Source of the DNA: a virus
Virus record (IMG/VR): IMGVR_UViG_3300006641_000048
Coordinates: 1 to 45,269 of that record
Length of the DNA stretch: 45,269 bases
Direction: 5' to 3' (one strand)
The translations under genes and the position numbers were made by a program. The notes under the pieces are model-generated. The model saw only the letters and a list, made by a program, of their open reading frames with translations. It was not told where the DNA came from and did not search any database. Below, piece by piece: positions 5,574 through 12,485 of this stretch. How positions within the stretch are numbered: position 1 is the stretch's first letter; every line of letters starts with the position of its first letter.

Positions 5574-5992
5574 CCGTCCACACTCTTGATCTCGTCGGCG
5601 CCCACTTCCGCCCCCCGGCCAAGGCCATCATCCAGGCCCTGCCGACCAGCCACCCCCTCGAACTCCGGCCCGAGCCTTCCAACCCCTACGACGCGAACGC
5701 CGTCGCAGTCTGGATCGACGCCAAGACCATCCCCGACGACGCGCTTGAAGAACTGCGTTACACCCTCCCCGGCATGGGCCAGGACATTGACTCGCTCATG
5801 GAGCAGCGCTTCTGGCATATCGGCTACATTCCGAAGGAACACGCCGCGACACTCCAAGACCCGATCGCCCGTCGGATCGAAGCTCACAACGTCGAAGCCT
5901 CAGTCTCCGGCGAGGGCTTCCTCCTTGACGGCTGGCCTGCCACCCTCTCATTCAACGGCGCAGGGAAGCCCAATGTCAAATTCGCCATATGA
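5570..5992 (+). CDS. stand-alone HIRAN-domain protein, 140 aa
   Basis: ATG at 5570 follows CAGGAGTCCCTCA. The product shows HIRAN landmarks: LVGAHFRPPAKAIIQAL at residues 7-23, PSNPYDANAVAVWID around 36-50 and HIGYIPKEHAATL around 82-95. HIRAN domains bind DNA ends or ssDNA and occur in HLTF/Rad5 and in bacterial DNA-repair contexts. The UvrD-like helicase follows after one small gene, so a shared role in stalled-fork or repair processing is plausible but inferred. Confidence 0.75.
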   Translation: MTVHTLDLVGAHFRPPAKAIIQALPTSHPLELRPEPSNPYDANAVAVWIDAKTIPDDALEELRYTLPGMGQDIDSLMEQRFWHIGYIPKEHAATLQDPIARRIEAHNVEASVSGEGFLLDGWPATLSFNGAGKPNVKFAI

Positions 5993-6239
5993 CATTCTTC
6001 GAGGGCGGGGGCTTATCCCCCCGTCACCGCAGACTCTCTATCCATTTCCCGAACTCGAACCCGGAGACGCCTTCTTCATTCCTGCCCCTGCAAGTAACGT
6101 CATCGTCTTGAACGCTGCAAGACGTTACCGCGAGAAACACAATTCAGTGTTCAAAATCAAAACCCGGAAAGAAGTCCACAACGGCCAGCCCGGCCTCATG
6201 GTCTATTGCATCTCAACCGACCCGAACCGGGTCAAATAA
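5973..6239 (+). CDS. hypothetical protein, 88 aa
   Basis: ATG at 5973 lies inside the end of the HIRAN gene (20-base overlap) with AGGGA upstream. The product has LEPGDAFFIPAPASNVIVLN then a basic run AARRYREKHNSVFKIKTRKE, compatible with a small DNA-binding domain. A similar layout, PGDSFFVP then basic helix, occurs in phage DUF-type proteins next to repair genes. Function unknown. Confidence 0.65.
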   Translation: MSNSPYDILRGRGLIPPSPQTLYPFPELEPGDAFFIPAPASNVIVLNAARRYREKHNSVFKIKTRKEVHNGQPGLMVYCISTDPNRVK

Positions 6240-6251
6240 GGAACCTTCGTT

Positions 6252-7742
6252 ATGACACCGACCCCCGAACAACTCGCCATCATCGAGGCCGCTTCCCGCC
6301 CCGAGTCCCTTATCATCAACGCCCTTGCCGGGACTGGCAAAACCACAACCCTTGTCATGCTGGCCGAAGCCCTCCCCCGCGAGCCAGCCCTTGCACTAGC
6401 GTTTAATAAGAAGATCAAAGAAGAACTCGAAAAGCGTTTCCCCCCGAACTTCTCCGTCATGACAATGAACGGGCTCGGCCACCGCGCATGGTCATTCACC
6501 ATCAACAAAAAGCAGATGATGATCGACGGGAACAAGATCGGAAGGCTTACAACTGAAGCCCTCAAGCCCTTCAAAGAATCCAAGGATCAATGGGCCTCCA
6601 TCCGAACGCTCGTCGTCCTCGCCATGCAGCGCGGCCTTGTCCCCTCCCAATTCCAGCACGCCAAGGGCCTCCTTCCAGACACCCCCGACAACTGGCTATC
6701 CCTCGACGAGGAACTCGGCCTGGAGCTTACACACGACGAGCGGAAGCTCGCAAGGCAGATCCTTATCTCCTCAATCGAGGAAGGGATGAAAGGCACAATC
6801 TCGTTCGACGACCAGATCTACCTCCCCGTCGTATTCTCCGGCGCGTTCCCCAGATTCAACACGGTCCTTGTCGATGAGGCTCAGGACTTGTCCCCCCTCA
6901 ACCACCAGATGCTGAAGAAGTGCTGCGCCGGAAAGCTCATCGCCGTAGGCGACCCTAAGCAGGCAATCTACGCCTTTCGCGGGGCCGACCACAACAGCAT
7001 GACCAACCTCAAAGCCCTTCGCCCAGCCTGGATCGAACTTCCCCTCAACACGACCTTTCGTTGCCCGAAGGCCATCGTGTCCCGCCAGCACCCTCACGCC
7101 CCGTTCTACCGCGCGGCGGAAAGCAACCCGCCGGGCCTTGTCCAGACCCTGCCAAGCCCATGGGATTGGGATGACGTTAAAGCACACGGCAACGATATTG
7201 CCGTTCTATGCCGCAACAACGCGCCCCTCGTCTCCTTCGCTTTCAAACTCCTCCGCCGTGGCATCGGTGTGAAGATGCTCGGAAGAGACATAGGCAAGGG
7301 CCTCAAGTCTTTGTGCAAGAAACTTTCTCCAGAACTTTCCCTTCCAGTTAAGGACTTTGTTCAAGTCCTGATAGAATGGCGCCTGTCCGAGACCTCAAAA
7401 GCCGAGGCCAACGACGACCTGAACAAAGTCGAGTCGATAAACGACCGGGCTGAGTGCATCGCAGCAGTCATCGACGCGCGCCACCCCGAAACCGTGAAAG
7501 ACCTGCTTTCTGAGATCGAGTCTTTCTTCTCCCGCGACACCGGCCTTGTCACCCTCGCGACCGGGCACAAGTCCAAGGGCCTGGAGTGGAAAACAGTCCT
7601 CCACCTGGACCCCTGGAGACTCCCTTCTCGTTTCGCCAAGTCCGAGGCGGCACTCTTGCAAGAAGCCAACCTCCAATACGTAATCGAAACCCGCTCAAAA
7701 CACACCCTCCTTCTGGCCGACCTCAAAACCTTCGAGGCTTAA
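6252..7742 (+). CDS. UvrD/Rep-like superfamily 1 DNA helicase, 496 aa
   Basis: Walker A ALAGTGKTTT is at residues 24-33; the DEAQD Walker B is near 207, with VGDPKQAIYAFRGAD just after, then TFRCPKAI, and near 438 GHKSKGLEW, followed by YVIETRSKHTLLL. These are SF1A motifs I-VI in order, so an ATP-driven 3'-5' ssDNA translocase is expected. The length is short for UvrD, as in phage versions with reduced 1B/2B domains. ATG at 6252 follows AAGGAACCTTCGTT. It sits directly after the HIRAN pair. Confidence 0.9.
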   Translation: MTPTPEQLAIIEAASRPESLIINALAGTGKTTTLVMLAEALPREPALALAFNKKIKEELEKRFPPNFSVMTMNGLGHRAWSFTINKKQMMIDGNKIGRLTTEALKPFKESKDQWASIRTLVVLAMQRGLVPSQFQHAKGLLPDTPDNWLSLDEELGLELTHDERKLARQILISSIEEGMKGTISFDDQIYLPVVFSGAFPRFNTVLVDEAQDLSPLNHQMLKKCCAGKLIAVGDPKQAIYAFRGADHNSMTNLKALRPAWIELPLNTTFRCPKAIVSRQHPHAPFYRAAESNPPGLVQTLPSPWDWDDVKAHGNDIAVLCRNNAPLVSFAFKLLRRGIGVKMLGRDIGKGLKSLCKKLSPELSLPVKDFVQVLIEWRLSETSKAEANDDLNKVESINDRAECIAAVIDARHPETVKDLLSEIESFFSRDTGLVTLATGHKSKGLEWKTVLHLDPWRLPSRFAKSEAALLQEANLQYVIETRSKHTLLLADLKTFEA

Positions 7743-7743
7743 C

Positions 7744-8013
7744 ATGAAACTCTTCCTCCTTTCCCAGTCTGTGATCGACGGCTACGACGTTTACGACTCC
7801 TGTGTTGTCGTGGCAGAGGACGCGATCGACGCCAGCACGATCCACCCCCGAAGCACATGGAGTGGGAAGCTGCTCCGCATTAATCCAGACGAGACAAACT
7901 TCTGGCCTGACTGGCCGAACCAGTCTGGTGACATTTCCGTGAAATACCTCGGAGAAGCCGCACCCTCATTCACTTCCCCCTCCGTCATTTGCGCCTCCTT
8001 CAACGCAGGATAA
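7744..8013 (+). CDS. conserved phage hypothetical protein, 89 aa
   Basis: ATG at 7744 begins two bases after the helicase stop. The opening MKLFLLSQSVIDGYDVYDSC and VVAEDAIDASTIHP are typical of a small conserved phage family that I recall without a known function. The rest is Trp/Pro-rich (NFWPDWPNQSGDISVKYLG). Soluble, with no motif pointing to catalysis. Confidence 0.7.
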   Translation: MKLFLLSQSVIDGYDVYDSCVVVAEDAIDASTIHPRSTWSGKLLRINPDETNFWPDWPNQSGDISVKYLGEAAPSFTSPSVICASFNAG

Positions 8014-8018
8014 TCCCC

Positions 8019-8591
8019 ATGCACACCACTGCTTATGCCAACGCAGCCCTTTTTGCCAATACCTACGTTCGCCCTGGCAACACAATCCTCGAGATCGGTT
8101 CCCGCGACGTTAACGGGAGCCTCAGACCCTTCTTCCCAGACTGCGTTTATCTCGGCGTGGACGTAGAGCCTGGCCCGAACGTGGATTACGTTCTCTCCGA
8201 CCCCTACCGCATACCACTCCCATCCGAGTCTTGCGACATAATCCTCTCCACTTCCGCCTTCGAGCACACGGAGTTCTTCTGGCAGACCTTTCTCGAAATC
8301 ATGAGGCTCTTGAAGCCGAACGGATTGTTTTATCTTAATGCCCCATCTAATGGCCCGGTTCACCGTTACCCCGTGGACTGCTGGCGGTTCTACCCTGACG
8401 CCGCCGAGGCACTCGTGAAGTGGGGCCGACACAAAGGCTTCTCCTGCACCCTTCTGGAGTCCTTCACAACCGCGCCATCCGGCGACGTTTGGGCTGACTT
8501 CGTGGCAGTCTTTCTCAGGAATGAAAAGCACAGCTCTGATCACCCGTCCCGCATGTTCCCCCATCTTTCCTCCTTCCACGAGCACAAGTGA
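8019..8591 (+). CDS. class I SAM-dependent methyltransferase, 190 aa
   Basis: ATG at 8019 (AGGATAATCCCC upstream) is preferred to an earlier in-frame start. Motif I is ILEIGSRDVNG (residues 23-33); the acidic residue ending strand 2 is in GVDVEPGPNVD; LKPNGLFYLNAPSNG is the late motif. It resembles Methyltransf_11 enzymes, whose substrates range from lipids and sugars to small molecules. No DPPY or PCQ motif of DNA methylases is seen, so the substrate is unknown. A host-surface or metabolite substrate is possible. Confidence 0.8.
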   Translation: MHTTAYANAALFANTYVRPGNTILEIGSRDVNGSLRPFFPDCVYLGVDVEPGPNVDYVLSDPYRIPLPSESCDIILSTSAFEHTEFFWQTFLEIMRLLKPNGLFYLNAPSNGPVHRYPVDCWRFYPDAAEALVKWGRHKGFSCTLLESFTTAPSGDVWADFVAVFLRNEKHSSDHPSRMFPHLSSFHEHK

Positions 8592-8935
8592 TGCACTTCC
8601 TCGACCCCGAGAGGCCACTCGTCGCCTCCCTCCCTGCCTTCGCCCCCGACGTTCCGGCGTTCGGCAAGTCCATAATCCCTGGCCTCTACGTCGTGCCACG
8701 CGGAACTCCCGAGTCCAACGTCTTGGAAATCTCCGGCTTTTTCTCCGCAGGCAAAAACGCCTCAACCCGCAAGGTCATCGAGATTCCGCTCGCGGAATTT
8801 CCGGCCTTCTGGCAACGCTGGCTTGTCGATCCCGAAGGCGTGGCGGAGAAGGAGTTCGGCCTCCAGCCGCCAAAGGCCGCGCCTCCGGCCAAAGCCTTTT
8901 CCGACCTTGACTCCCTAATCGCAGACTTGTTCTAG
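8591..8935 (+). CDS. hypothetical protein with LF tail, 114 aa
   Basis: ATG at 8591 overlaps the methyltransferase TGA (TGATG); a GTG at 8588 is an alternative. The product is Pro/Ala-rich with beta-like segments (SNVLEISGFFSAG, STRKVIEIPLAEF) and a disordered linker before the ending FSDLDSLIADLF. The tail matches the ends of the 1580 and 4282 products. The middle could be an OB-like or DNA-binding domain with a tail docking a partner, in the manner of SSB; this is inference only. Confidence 0.65.
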   Translation: MHFLDPERPLVASLPAFAPDVPAFGKSIIPGLYVVPRGTPESNVLEISGFFSAGKNASTRKVIEIPLAEFPAFWQRWLVDPEGVAEKEFGLQPPKAAPPAKAFSDLDSLIADLF

Positions 8936-8945
8936 GAACGCGGCC

Positions 8946-9623
8946 ATGGTTCAAACTCCCGAAGAACGCCGGAAAGCAAAATCTGCCTATACGAAACGAT
9001 GGCGCGAGGCCAATCGCGAAGCCTATCTCGAACAAAGCCGGGCCTATCGGGAACGCCGCAAGGCGCGTGGAGAGGCGCCGCGAAAGCACGACCCCGAAAC
9101 GCGCAAGGCGTGGGCAAAGGCAAACCCGGAAAAAGTGAAGGCCGACCGCCAACGCCAACGCCTTCGTCGTAAGGGCCTGCTCCCTCCCCCGCCCGGTTAC
9201 ACGGTCGAAGAATACGTGGCAAAGCACAAAGCCCGCGCAGCCGCCGTCTATGCCCGTTACTACGCCCGACTCAAGGCCGACCCCGAGTTCCTGGCCCGAC
9301 GCGCCGCGCAACAACGAGCCTACGCCGCCCGCAAACGCAGCGCAGAGGCCAACGCCAAGGCCGAGGCAAGAGCTGTCAAGGCCGCACAACGCGCCGAGCT
9401 TAAAGCCGCTCGCCTGGCCGAACGTGAGGCACAAAAGACTGCCCGAGCGCAAGCACGAGAGGCTAAGCGTTTGCAAAAAGCTCTCGAAGCAGCGAAGCGA
9501 AAGGCTGAGCACCGCAAGGCTCTTGGCCTCGACTGCAAGCCCACGCCTAAGCCCCTACCTAAGCCAGTGGTAAAGCCCGTCCGCTTGATGGGCCGTCTCG
9601 AAGCCCTCTCAAAATGGAGATAA
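8946..9623 (+). CDS. very basic Ala/Arg/Lys-rich coiled protein, 225 aa
   Basis: The N-terminus has repeated Tyr-aromatic/basic units (AYTKRWREANREAYLEQSRA, then YRERRKARG) like the N-terminal regions of some phage HNH proteins, but no HNH motif is present. Residues about 95-200 are a long Ala/Lys/Glu/Arg helix (AEAKAEARAVKAAQRAELKA-type), then PKPLPKPVVKPV. The protein resembles eukaryotic H1-like basic tails and may condense or bind DNA. It could also be a scaffold-type filament. The start has no strong ribosome-binding site (GGAACGCGGCC). Confidence 0.65.
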   Translation: MVQTPEERRKAKSAYTKRWREANREAYLEQSRAYRERRKARGEAPRKHDPETRKAWAKANPEKVKADRQRQRLRRKGLLPPPPGYTVEEYVAKHKARAAAVYARYYARLKADPEFLARRAAQQRAYAARKRSAEANAKAEARAVKAAQRAELKAARLAEREAQKTARAQAREAKRLQKALEAAKRKAEHRKALGLDCKPTPKPLPKPVVKPVRLMGRLEALSKWR

Positions 9624-9625
9624 CC

Positions 9626-10435
9626 ATGCTTTTCCTCAAGCTCGCCGCGTCAGCCCTCAAAATCTGGCAGCCCCCCACAACCACCCACAAAAACATCTCC
9701 TACGGAAAGCACCCCGAGCAGACCCTCGATGCTTATTTGTTATCTGATGGCGCCTTCCACCCTGCCATCGTCTTTATCCACGGGGGCGGCTGGCAGGAGG
9801 GAGACAAGTTCGTTTACGAAGGGAGAGCAAAAAAGTGGAACGCCGCAGGCTTTCACGTATTCGCTCTCAACTACCGCCTCGCGAAGATGAACGATACAGC
9901 GACGCAATGGCCCGCGCAGCTAACAGACTGCCAATCGGCCCTCACCTGGCTTTGGAAGAATGCCCAAGCGTTAAAATTCTTCACTCACAAAACCGCTGTT
10001 GCCGGAGACTCCGCTGGCGCACATCTCGCCATGTCCCTAAGTGCAGCACACTGCTCCCTCATCATTCCCGCAGCAGTCCTTAACATGTTCGGCCCCTCCG
10101 ATCTAACTCGTCCTCCCTTCCCCGACCTTCTCAAATCCCTAGCCATCTTCGGCGGAAAAACCTACGCAGACTGTCCCCTACTCTACAAAAACGCTTCCCC
10201 CCTCTATTCCATAACCCATACCTTCCCCCCAACCTGCTCCATCCACGGCACAGCCGACGCCACCGTTCCAATCACTCAAGCCTACGCTCTTCACGCCCGC
10301 CTCAGCAACATGAAAGTCCCAAACAAACTCCTCACATATGACGGGGGCCATGAGTTCGCAGACCTTTCCCTCTTCGCCCAATTCAATCTGGAAATGCAAT
10401 CCATCATCCAGATTTCTGAGTTCCTAGGAGTCTAA
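9626..10435 (+). CDS. alpha/beta hydrolase (esterase/lipase type), 269 aa
   Basis: Oxyanion-hole motif HGGGW is at residues 52-56. The nucleophile elbow GDSAG holds Ser129. Asp211 (HGTADATVP) and His242 (DGGHEF) complete a catalytic triad. This pattern fits BD-FAE/HSL-type carboxylesterases. ATG at 9626 has TGGAGATAACC upstream and starts two bases after the previous stop; an in-frame ATG at 9614 lies inside that gene. Such enzymes are rare in phage replication arms, so it looks like an acquired metabolic or decay-type gene. No signal peptide is clear. Confidence 0.8.
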   Translation: MLFLKLAASALKIWQPPTTTHKNISYGKHPEQTLDAYLLSDGAFHPAIVFIHGGGWQEGDKFVYEGRAKKWNAAGFHVFALNYRLAKMNDTATQWPAQLTDCQSALTWLWKNAQALKFFTHKTAVAGDSAGAHLAMSLSAAHCSLIIPAAVLNMFGPSDLTRPPFPDLLKSLAIFGGKTYADCPLLYKNASPLYSITHTFPPTCSIHGTADATVPITQAYALHARLSNMKVPNKLLTYDGGHEFADLSLFAQFNLEMQSIIQISEFLGV

Positions 10436-10436
10436 A

Positions 10437-10643
10437 ATGAACAGCACAAAGAAAGGCCAGGATAATCGAAACAAAATCCGAAAACTCCTCGTCACATACC
10501 CTGGCATAACAGGAGTAGAGATTTCAGAGCTTCTGAACCTATCCACTTCCTCCGTCTCCCGTCACATCACCAAGATCAAAGCGGGATGGAAAGCGATGAA
10601 CTTGTCAATGATGCTGAGTAAGATTGGAGATGAAAATGACTGA
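10437..10643 (+). CDS. winged-helix/HTH DNA-binding protein, 68 aa
   Basis: ATG at 10437 follows CTAGGAGTCTAAA. The product has a basic N-terminus and a clear helix-turn-helix: VTYPGITGVEISELLNLSTS with SSVSRHITKIKAG as the recognition helix. This is the MarR/ArsR-like replicated-helix pattern. It starts the compositionally distinct cassette and could regulate it or the phage. The following gene overlaps its end (GGAG inside it). Confidence 0.7.
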   Translation: MNSTKKGQDNRNKIRKLLVTYPGITGVEISELLNLSTSSVSRHITKIKAGWKAMNLSMMLSKIGDEND

Positions 10644-10917
10644 CGATCACGAAGCCTACGGGGCAATGATCTATCGCGGCAAGCGCGAAGCGGAGCAGGC
10701 AAAGCCTGAAGGTTCTCTCCGAGAGCGCGTGGATCGCGCAATTGCTATAGCGCGATTTGAGGGCAATAGCGAAGCCGACGCCGCCATAGCCAACGTCATC
10801 GAGGAGTGTGCGCGAAAGTGCGAAGAATTAGACGATTACGCAAAGCACATTGAGGATAGGCCAGCTTGCGGTAGCGAGTGCGCCGCCGCCATCCGAGCCA
10901 TAAAGGAGAGCAAGTGA
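10636..10917 (+). CDS. hypothetical protein, 93 aa
   Basis: ATG at 10636 is chosen from GGAG six bases upstream (start region TTGGAGATGAAAATG). The product is charged and helical (RGKREAEQAKPEGSLRERVD), with a CARKCEEL element and a C-terminal Cys (PACGSECAAAI). Two CxxxC-like pairs could bind metal, but no fold is recognised. Part of the AT-richer, G-rich cassette. Confidence 0.6.
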   Translation: MTDDHEAYGAMIYRGKREAEQAKPEGSLRERVDRAIAIARFEGNSEADAAIANVIEECARKCEELDDYAKHIEDRPACGSECAAAIRAIKESK

Positions 10918-11126
10918 TGCGAGCCTATGCTCAAAAAGCCCTTTCTTGGGGCGTATATCTTGTGGTTGGGACAACGCACCACCTCATAATCTCTTTCTCA
11001 CCGCGCTTGTTCGAAAGCGACGACACTAGAAAGGCAAGAGCGTTTGAACTAGCGCAGAAAATAAACGAAGCAATTCGTAGTGGCGAAAGTGACTGGCAGG
11101 CTTTGAAGGAGAGCATCAATGGCTGA
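10917..11126 (+). CDS. hypothetical protein, 69 aa
   Basis: ATG at 10917 overlaps the previous TGA (TGATG), with GGAGAGCAAG upstream. It begins MRAYAQKALSWGVYLVVGTT with a hydrophobic segment of about 15 residues (possible membrane anchor), then a basic/acidic helix (ARAFELAQKINEAIRSGESD). It overlaps the next gene by eight bases. Function unknown. Confidence 0.55.
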   Translation: MRAYAQKALSWGVYLVVGTTHHLIISFSPRLFESDDTRKARAFELAQKINEAIRSGESDWQALKESING

Positions 11127-11352
11127 CGACACCATTGAAGTGAGCACCGAGGAGATGTGGTTAGCATACGGTCATAATTATGACTGGAGCCCGCCGCCTA
11201 AAGCCGCGTGGCCGTATCGTCTGCCAGTCGTGCGGTTTGCTAGGTTCCTCGTGAATGCGTGGCGTGTCGAGCGCCACTACAGCATGTGCATCGGCATCCG
11301 CACCGGCTACGACAATTGGGTGCTCTTTGGCATGGCGCGCGGATGGGTCTGA
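11119..11352 (+). CDS. hypothetical protein, 77 aa
   Basis: ATG at 11119 lies inside the previous gene end, giving ATGGCTGA coupling, with AAGGAGAGC upstream. The product starts MADDTIEVSTEEMWLAYG; the MADD/MTDD opening is shared with other genes of this cassette. It is Trp/Tyr-rich and soluble, with no recognised domain. Confidence 0.55.
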   Translation: MADDTIEVSTEEMWLAYGHNYDWSPPPKAAWPYRLPVVRFARFLVNAWRVERHYSMCIGIRTGYDNWVLFGMARGWV

Positions 11353-11365
11353 AGGAGAGCGAGTG

Positions 11366-11512
11366 ATGCGAGCCATAGCCTTATCAATCCTATGCCTGTG
11401 CACTGTGTTCATCGCAGCTTACGCAACTCACCCGAAAGGGACTGAAACGGCAAATGTCGCTGTATATGTCCTGTTCTTTTTGGCGCTTGCCTGCATTGTT
11501 TGGGGATTGTGA
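11366..11512 (+). CDS. 48-aa two-span membrane protein
   Basis: ATG at 11366 follows GAAGGAGAGCGAGTG. Two hydrophobic segments are visible: residues 2-20 (MRAIALSILCLCTVFIAAYA) and 30-47 (VAVYVLFFLALACIVWGL). The short charged loop between them contains KGTET. It is shorter than typical holins, but the topology is holin-like; the location in the early arm argues against a main holin. Confidence 0.55.
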   Translation: MRAIALSILCLCTVFIAAYATHPKGTETANVAVYVLFFLALACIVWGL

Positions 11513-11514
11513 CC

Positions 11515-11772
11515 ATGGCTGACGACATTCTCATACAAATACGCGCGGCATTCGACGGAGTGGTTGTCTACGAGAAAAACATAGTCTTGAGAAAGGCATC
11601 CGACGAAATCGAACGGCTGCGGGCGGAGCTTGCCGCCATGAAAAGCCTAGCATACGACCGACTGTTACAAGTCGAGGCTGCACAAGTTGAGCGAGACGCA
11701 ACTATCGCGCGGGCAGAGAAGGCCGAGCAAGAAGCACGATCATGGGAACAGCAAGCGAGGTTAAAATACTAA
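11515..11772 (+). CDS. coiled-coil protein, 85 aa, paralogue A
   Basis: ATG at 11515 overlaps a GTG/TGACC context. It starts MADDILIQIRAAF and continues as one long coiled coil with DEIERLRAELAAMK and ARAEKAEQEARSWEQQARLK at the end. The last 13 residues are identical to those of the 12308 product, and the start resembles that of the 12486 product. This is a shuffled family, probably structural or regulatory; function unknown. Confidence 0.65.
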   Translation: MADDILIQIRAAFDGVVVYEKNIVLRKASDEIERLRAELAAMKSLAYDRLLQVEAAQVERDATIARAEKAEQEARSWEQQARLKY

Positions 11773-11773
11773 C

Positions 11774-12124
11774 ATGAGCGACGAAGAATTGAGGATGGAA
11801 GCCTATTATTACGGCTTCGATAAAACAGAGTGCAGGCCAGTCGATAAAATACTGAGCGCCGTAGCCTGTGCAGGCAAAGCGTTCCATAGTACTTATTGCT
11901 GGTCAGACGATTGCACTTGGCCGGGGCACACAGGCGACACTCCTATTGAGTGGATGCAGAACGCCGCCGATGAGTGCGCCGACGAGATAACTAAACTCCG
12001 CGAGGCGCTAAAGGCGGCGAGGGAGGTGTTAAAGAAACACGCCGATCTGATAACGGATGATGACTACGATGCAGTCACCGCGCAGATCGACAAAGCATTG
12101 GGAGGAAAAAATGAGAACGCTTAA
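11774..12124 (+). CDS. cassette protein, 116 aa, paralogue B
   Basis: ATG at 11774 begins one base after the preceding stop region. The first half has HSTYCWSDDCTWPGHTG, a Cys/His cluster that could bind metal. The second half is coiled with ADEITKLREALKAAREVLKK and ends IDKALGGKNENA. The LREALKAAREV and IDK-LGG segments recur at the end of the 12486 product. The pattern suggests duplication and recombination within the cassette. It overlaps the next gene by 14 bases. Confidence 0.6.
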   Translation: MSDEELRMEAYYYGFDKTECRPVDKILSAVACAGKAFHSTYCWSDDCTWPGHTGDTPIEWMQNAADECADEITKLREALKAAREVLKKHADLITDDDYDAVTAQIDKALGGKNENA

Positions 12125-12311
12125 TTTGGATGTTAAAATAGACGAAACTTTCATGGCTGCGTGGGATGAGTTTGGCGACGATAAATCGACAGAATTTCTA
12201 ATCACGATAACTGCTGATCGGTGTGGAGTGCCATATTATCGTGTCGTTGATGCTCTTGAGCGAATGGCAAAGCTCGCTGAAAAGGACAAAGCATTGGGAG
12301 GGGTGGAATGA
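12111..12311 (+). CDS. cassette protein, 66 aa
   Basis: ATG at 12111 follows GGGAGGAAAAA, a strong site, and lies inside the previous gene end. The N-terminus suggests beta structure (MRTLNLDVKIDETFMAAWDE), then helices (PYYRVVDALERMAKLAEKDK). The ending KALGGVE parallels neighbouring gene ends. No recognised family. Confidence 0.6.
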   Translation: MRTLNLDVKIDETFMAAWDEFGDDKSTEFLITITADRCGVPYYRVVDALERMAKLAEKDKALGGVE

Positions 12312-12484
12312 GTGCTGCAGGAGAAGAACGAAATGCGGAGATTGTGCAGCTGCGCGCCCGCGTCGCGGACCTCGAAGCCAAGATAGAACGGACCCGCGAT
12401 GAGCGGGATGCCGCGATCGCACGGGCGGAACGGGCTGAGTACGAAGCGCGGTCATGGGAACAACAAGCGAGGTTGAAATACTGA
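12308..12484 (+). CDS. coiled-coil protein, 58 aa, paralogue C
   Basis: ATG at 12308 overlaps the previous TGA, with GGGAGGGGTGGA upstream. The product is nearly all coiled coil: VQLRARVADLEAKIERTRDE, then ARAERAEYEARSWEQQARLK. The C-terminal 13 residues match the 11515 product exactly, and the DNA around both gene ends is very similar (TCATGGGAACAACAAGCGAG). It looks like a truncated duplicate. Confidence 0.6.
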   Translation: MSAAGEERNAEIVQLRARVADLEAKIERTRDERDAAIARAERAEYEARSWEQQARLKY

Positions 12485-12485
12485 T

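Noticed and set aside
7791-8765. 324-codon minus-strand open frame
   Set aside because: Opposes three well-supported plus genes; its product lacks a fold-like pattern and no start site is visible.
8775-9512. Long minus-strand open frame opposite the basic coiled gene
   Set aside because: It mirrors the Ala/Lys/Arg codons of the plus-strand gene, has low-complexity Leu/Gly/Cys content, no ribosome site and no family.
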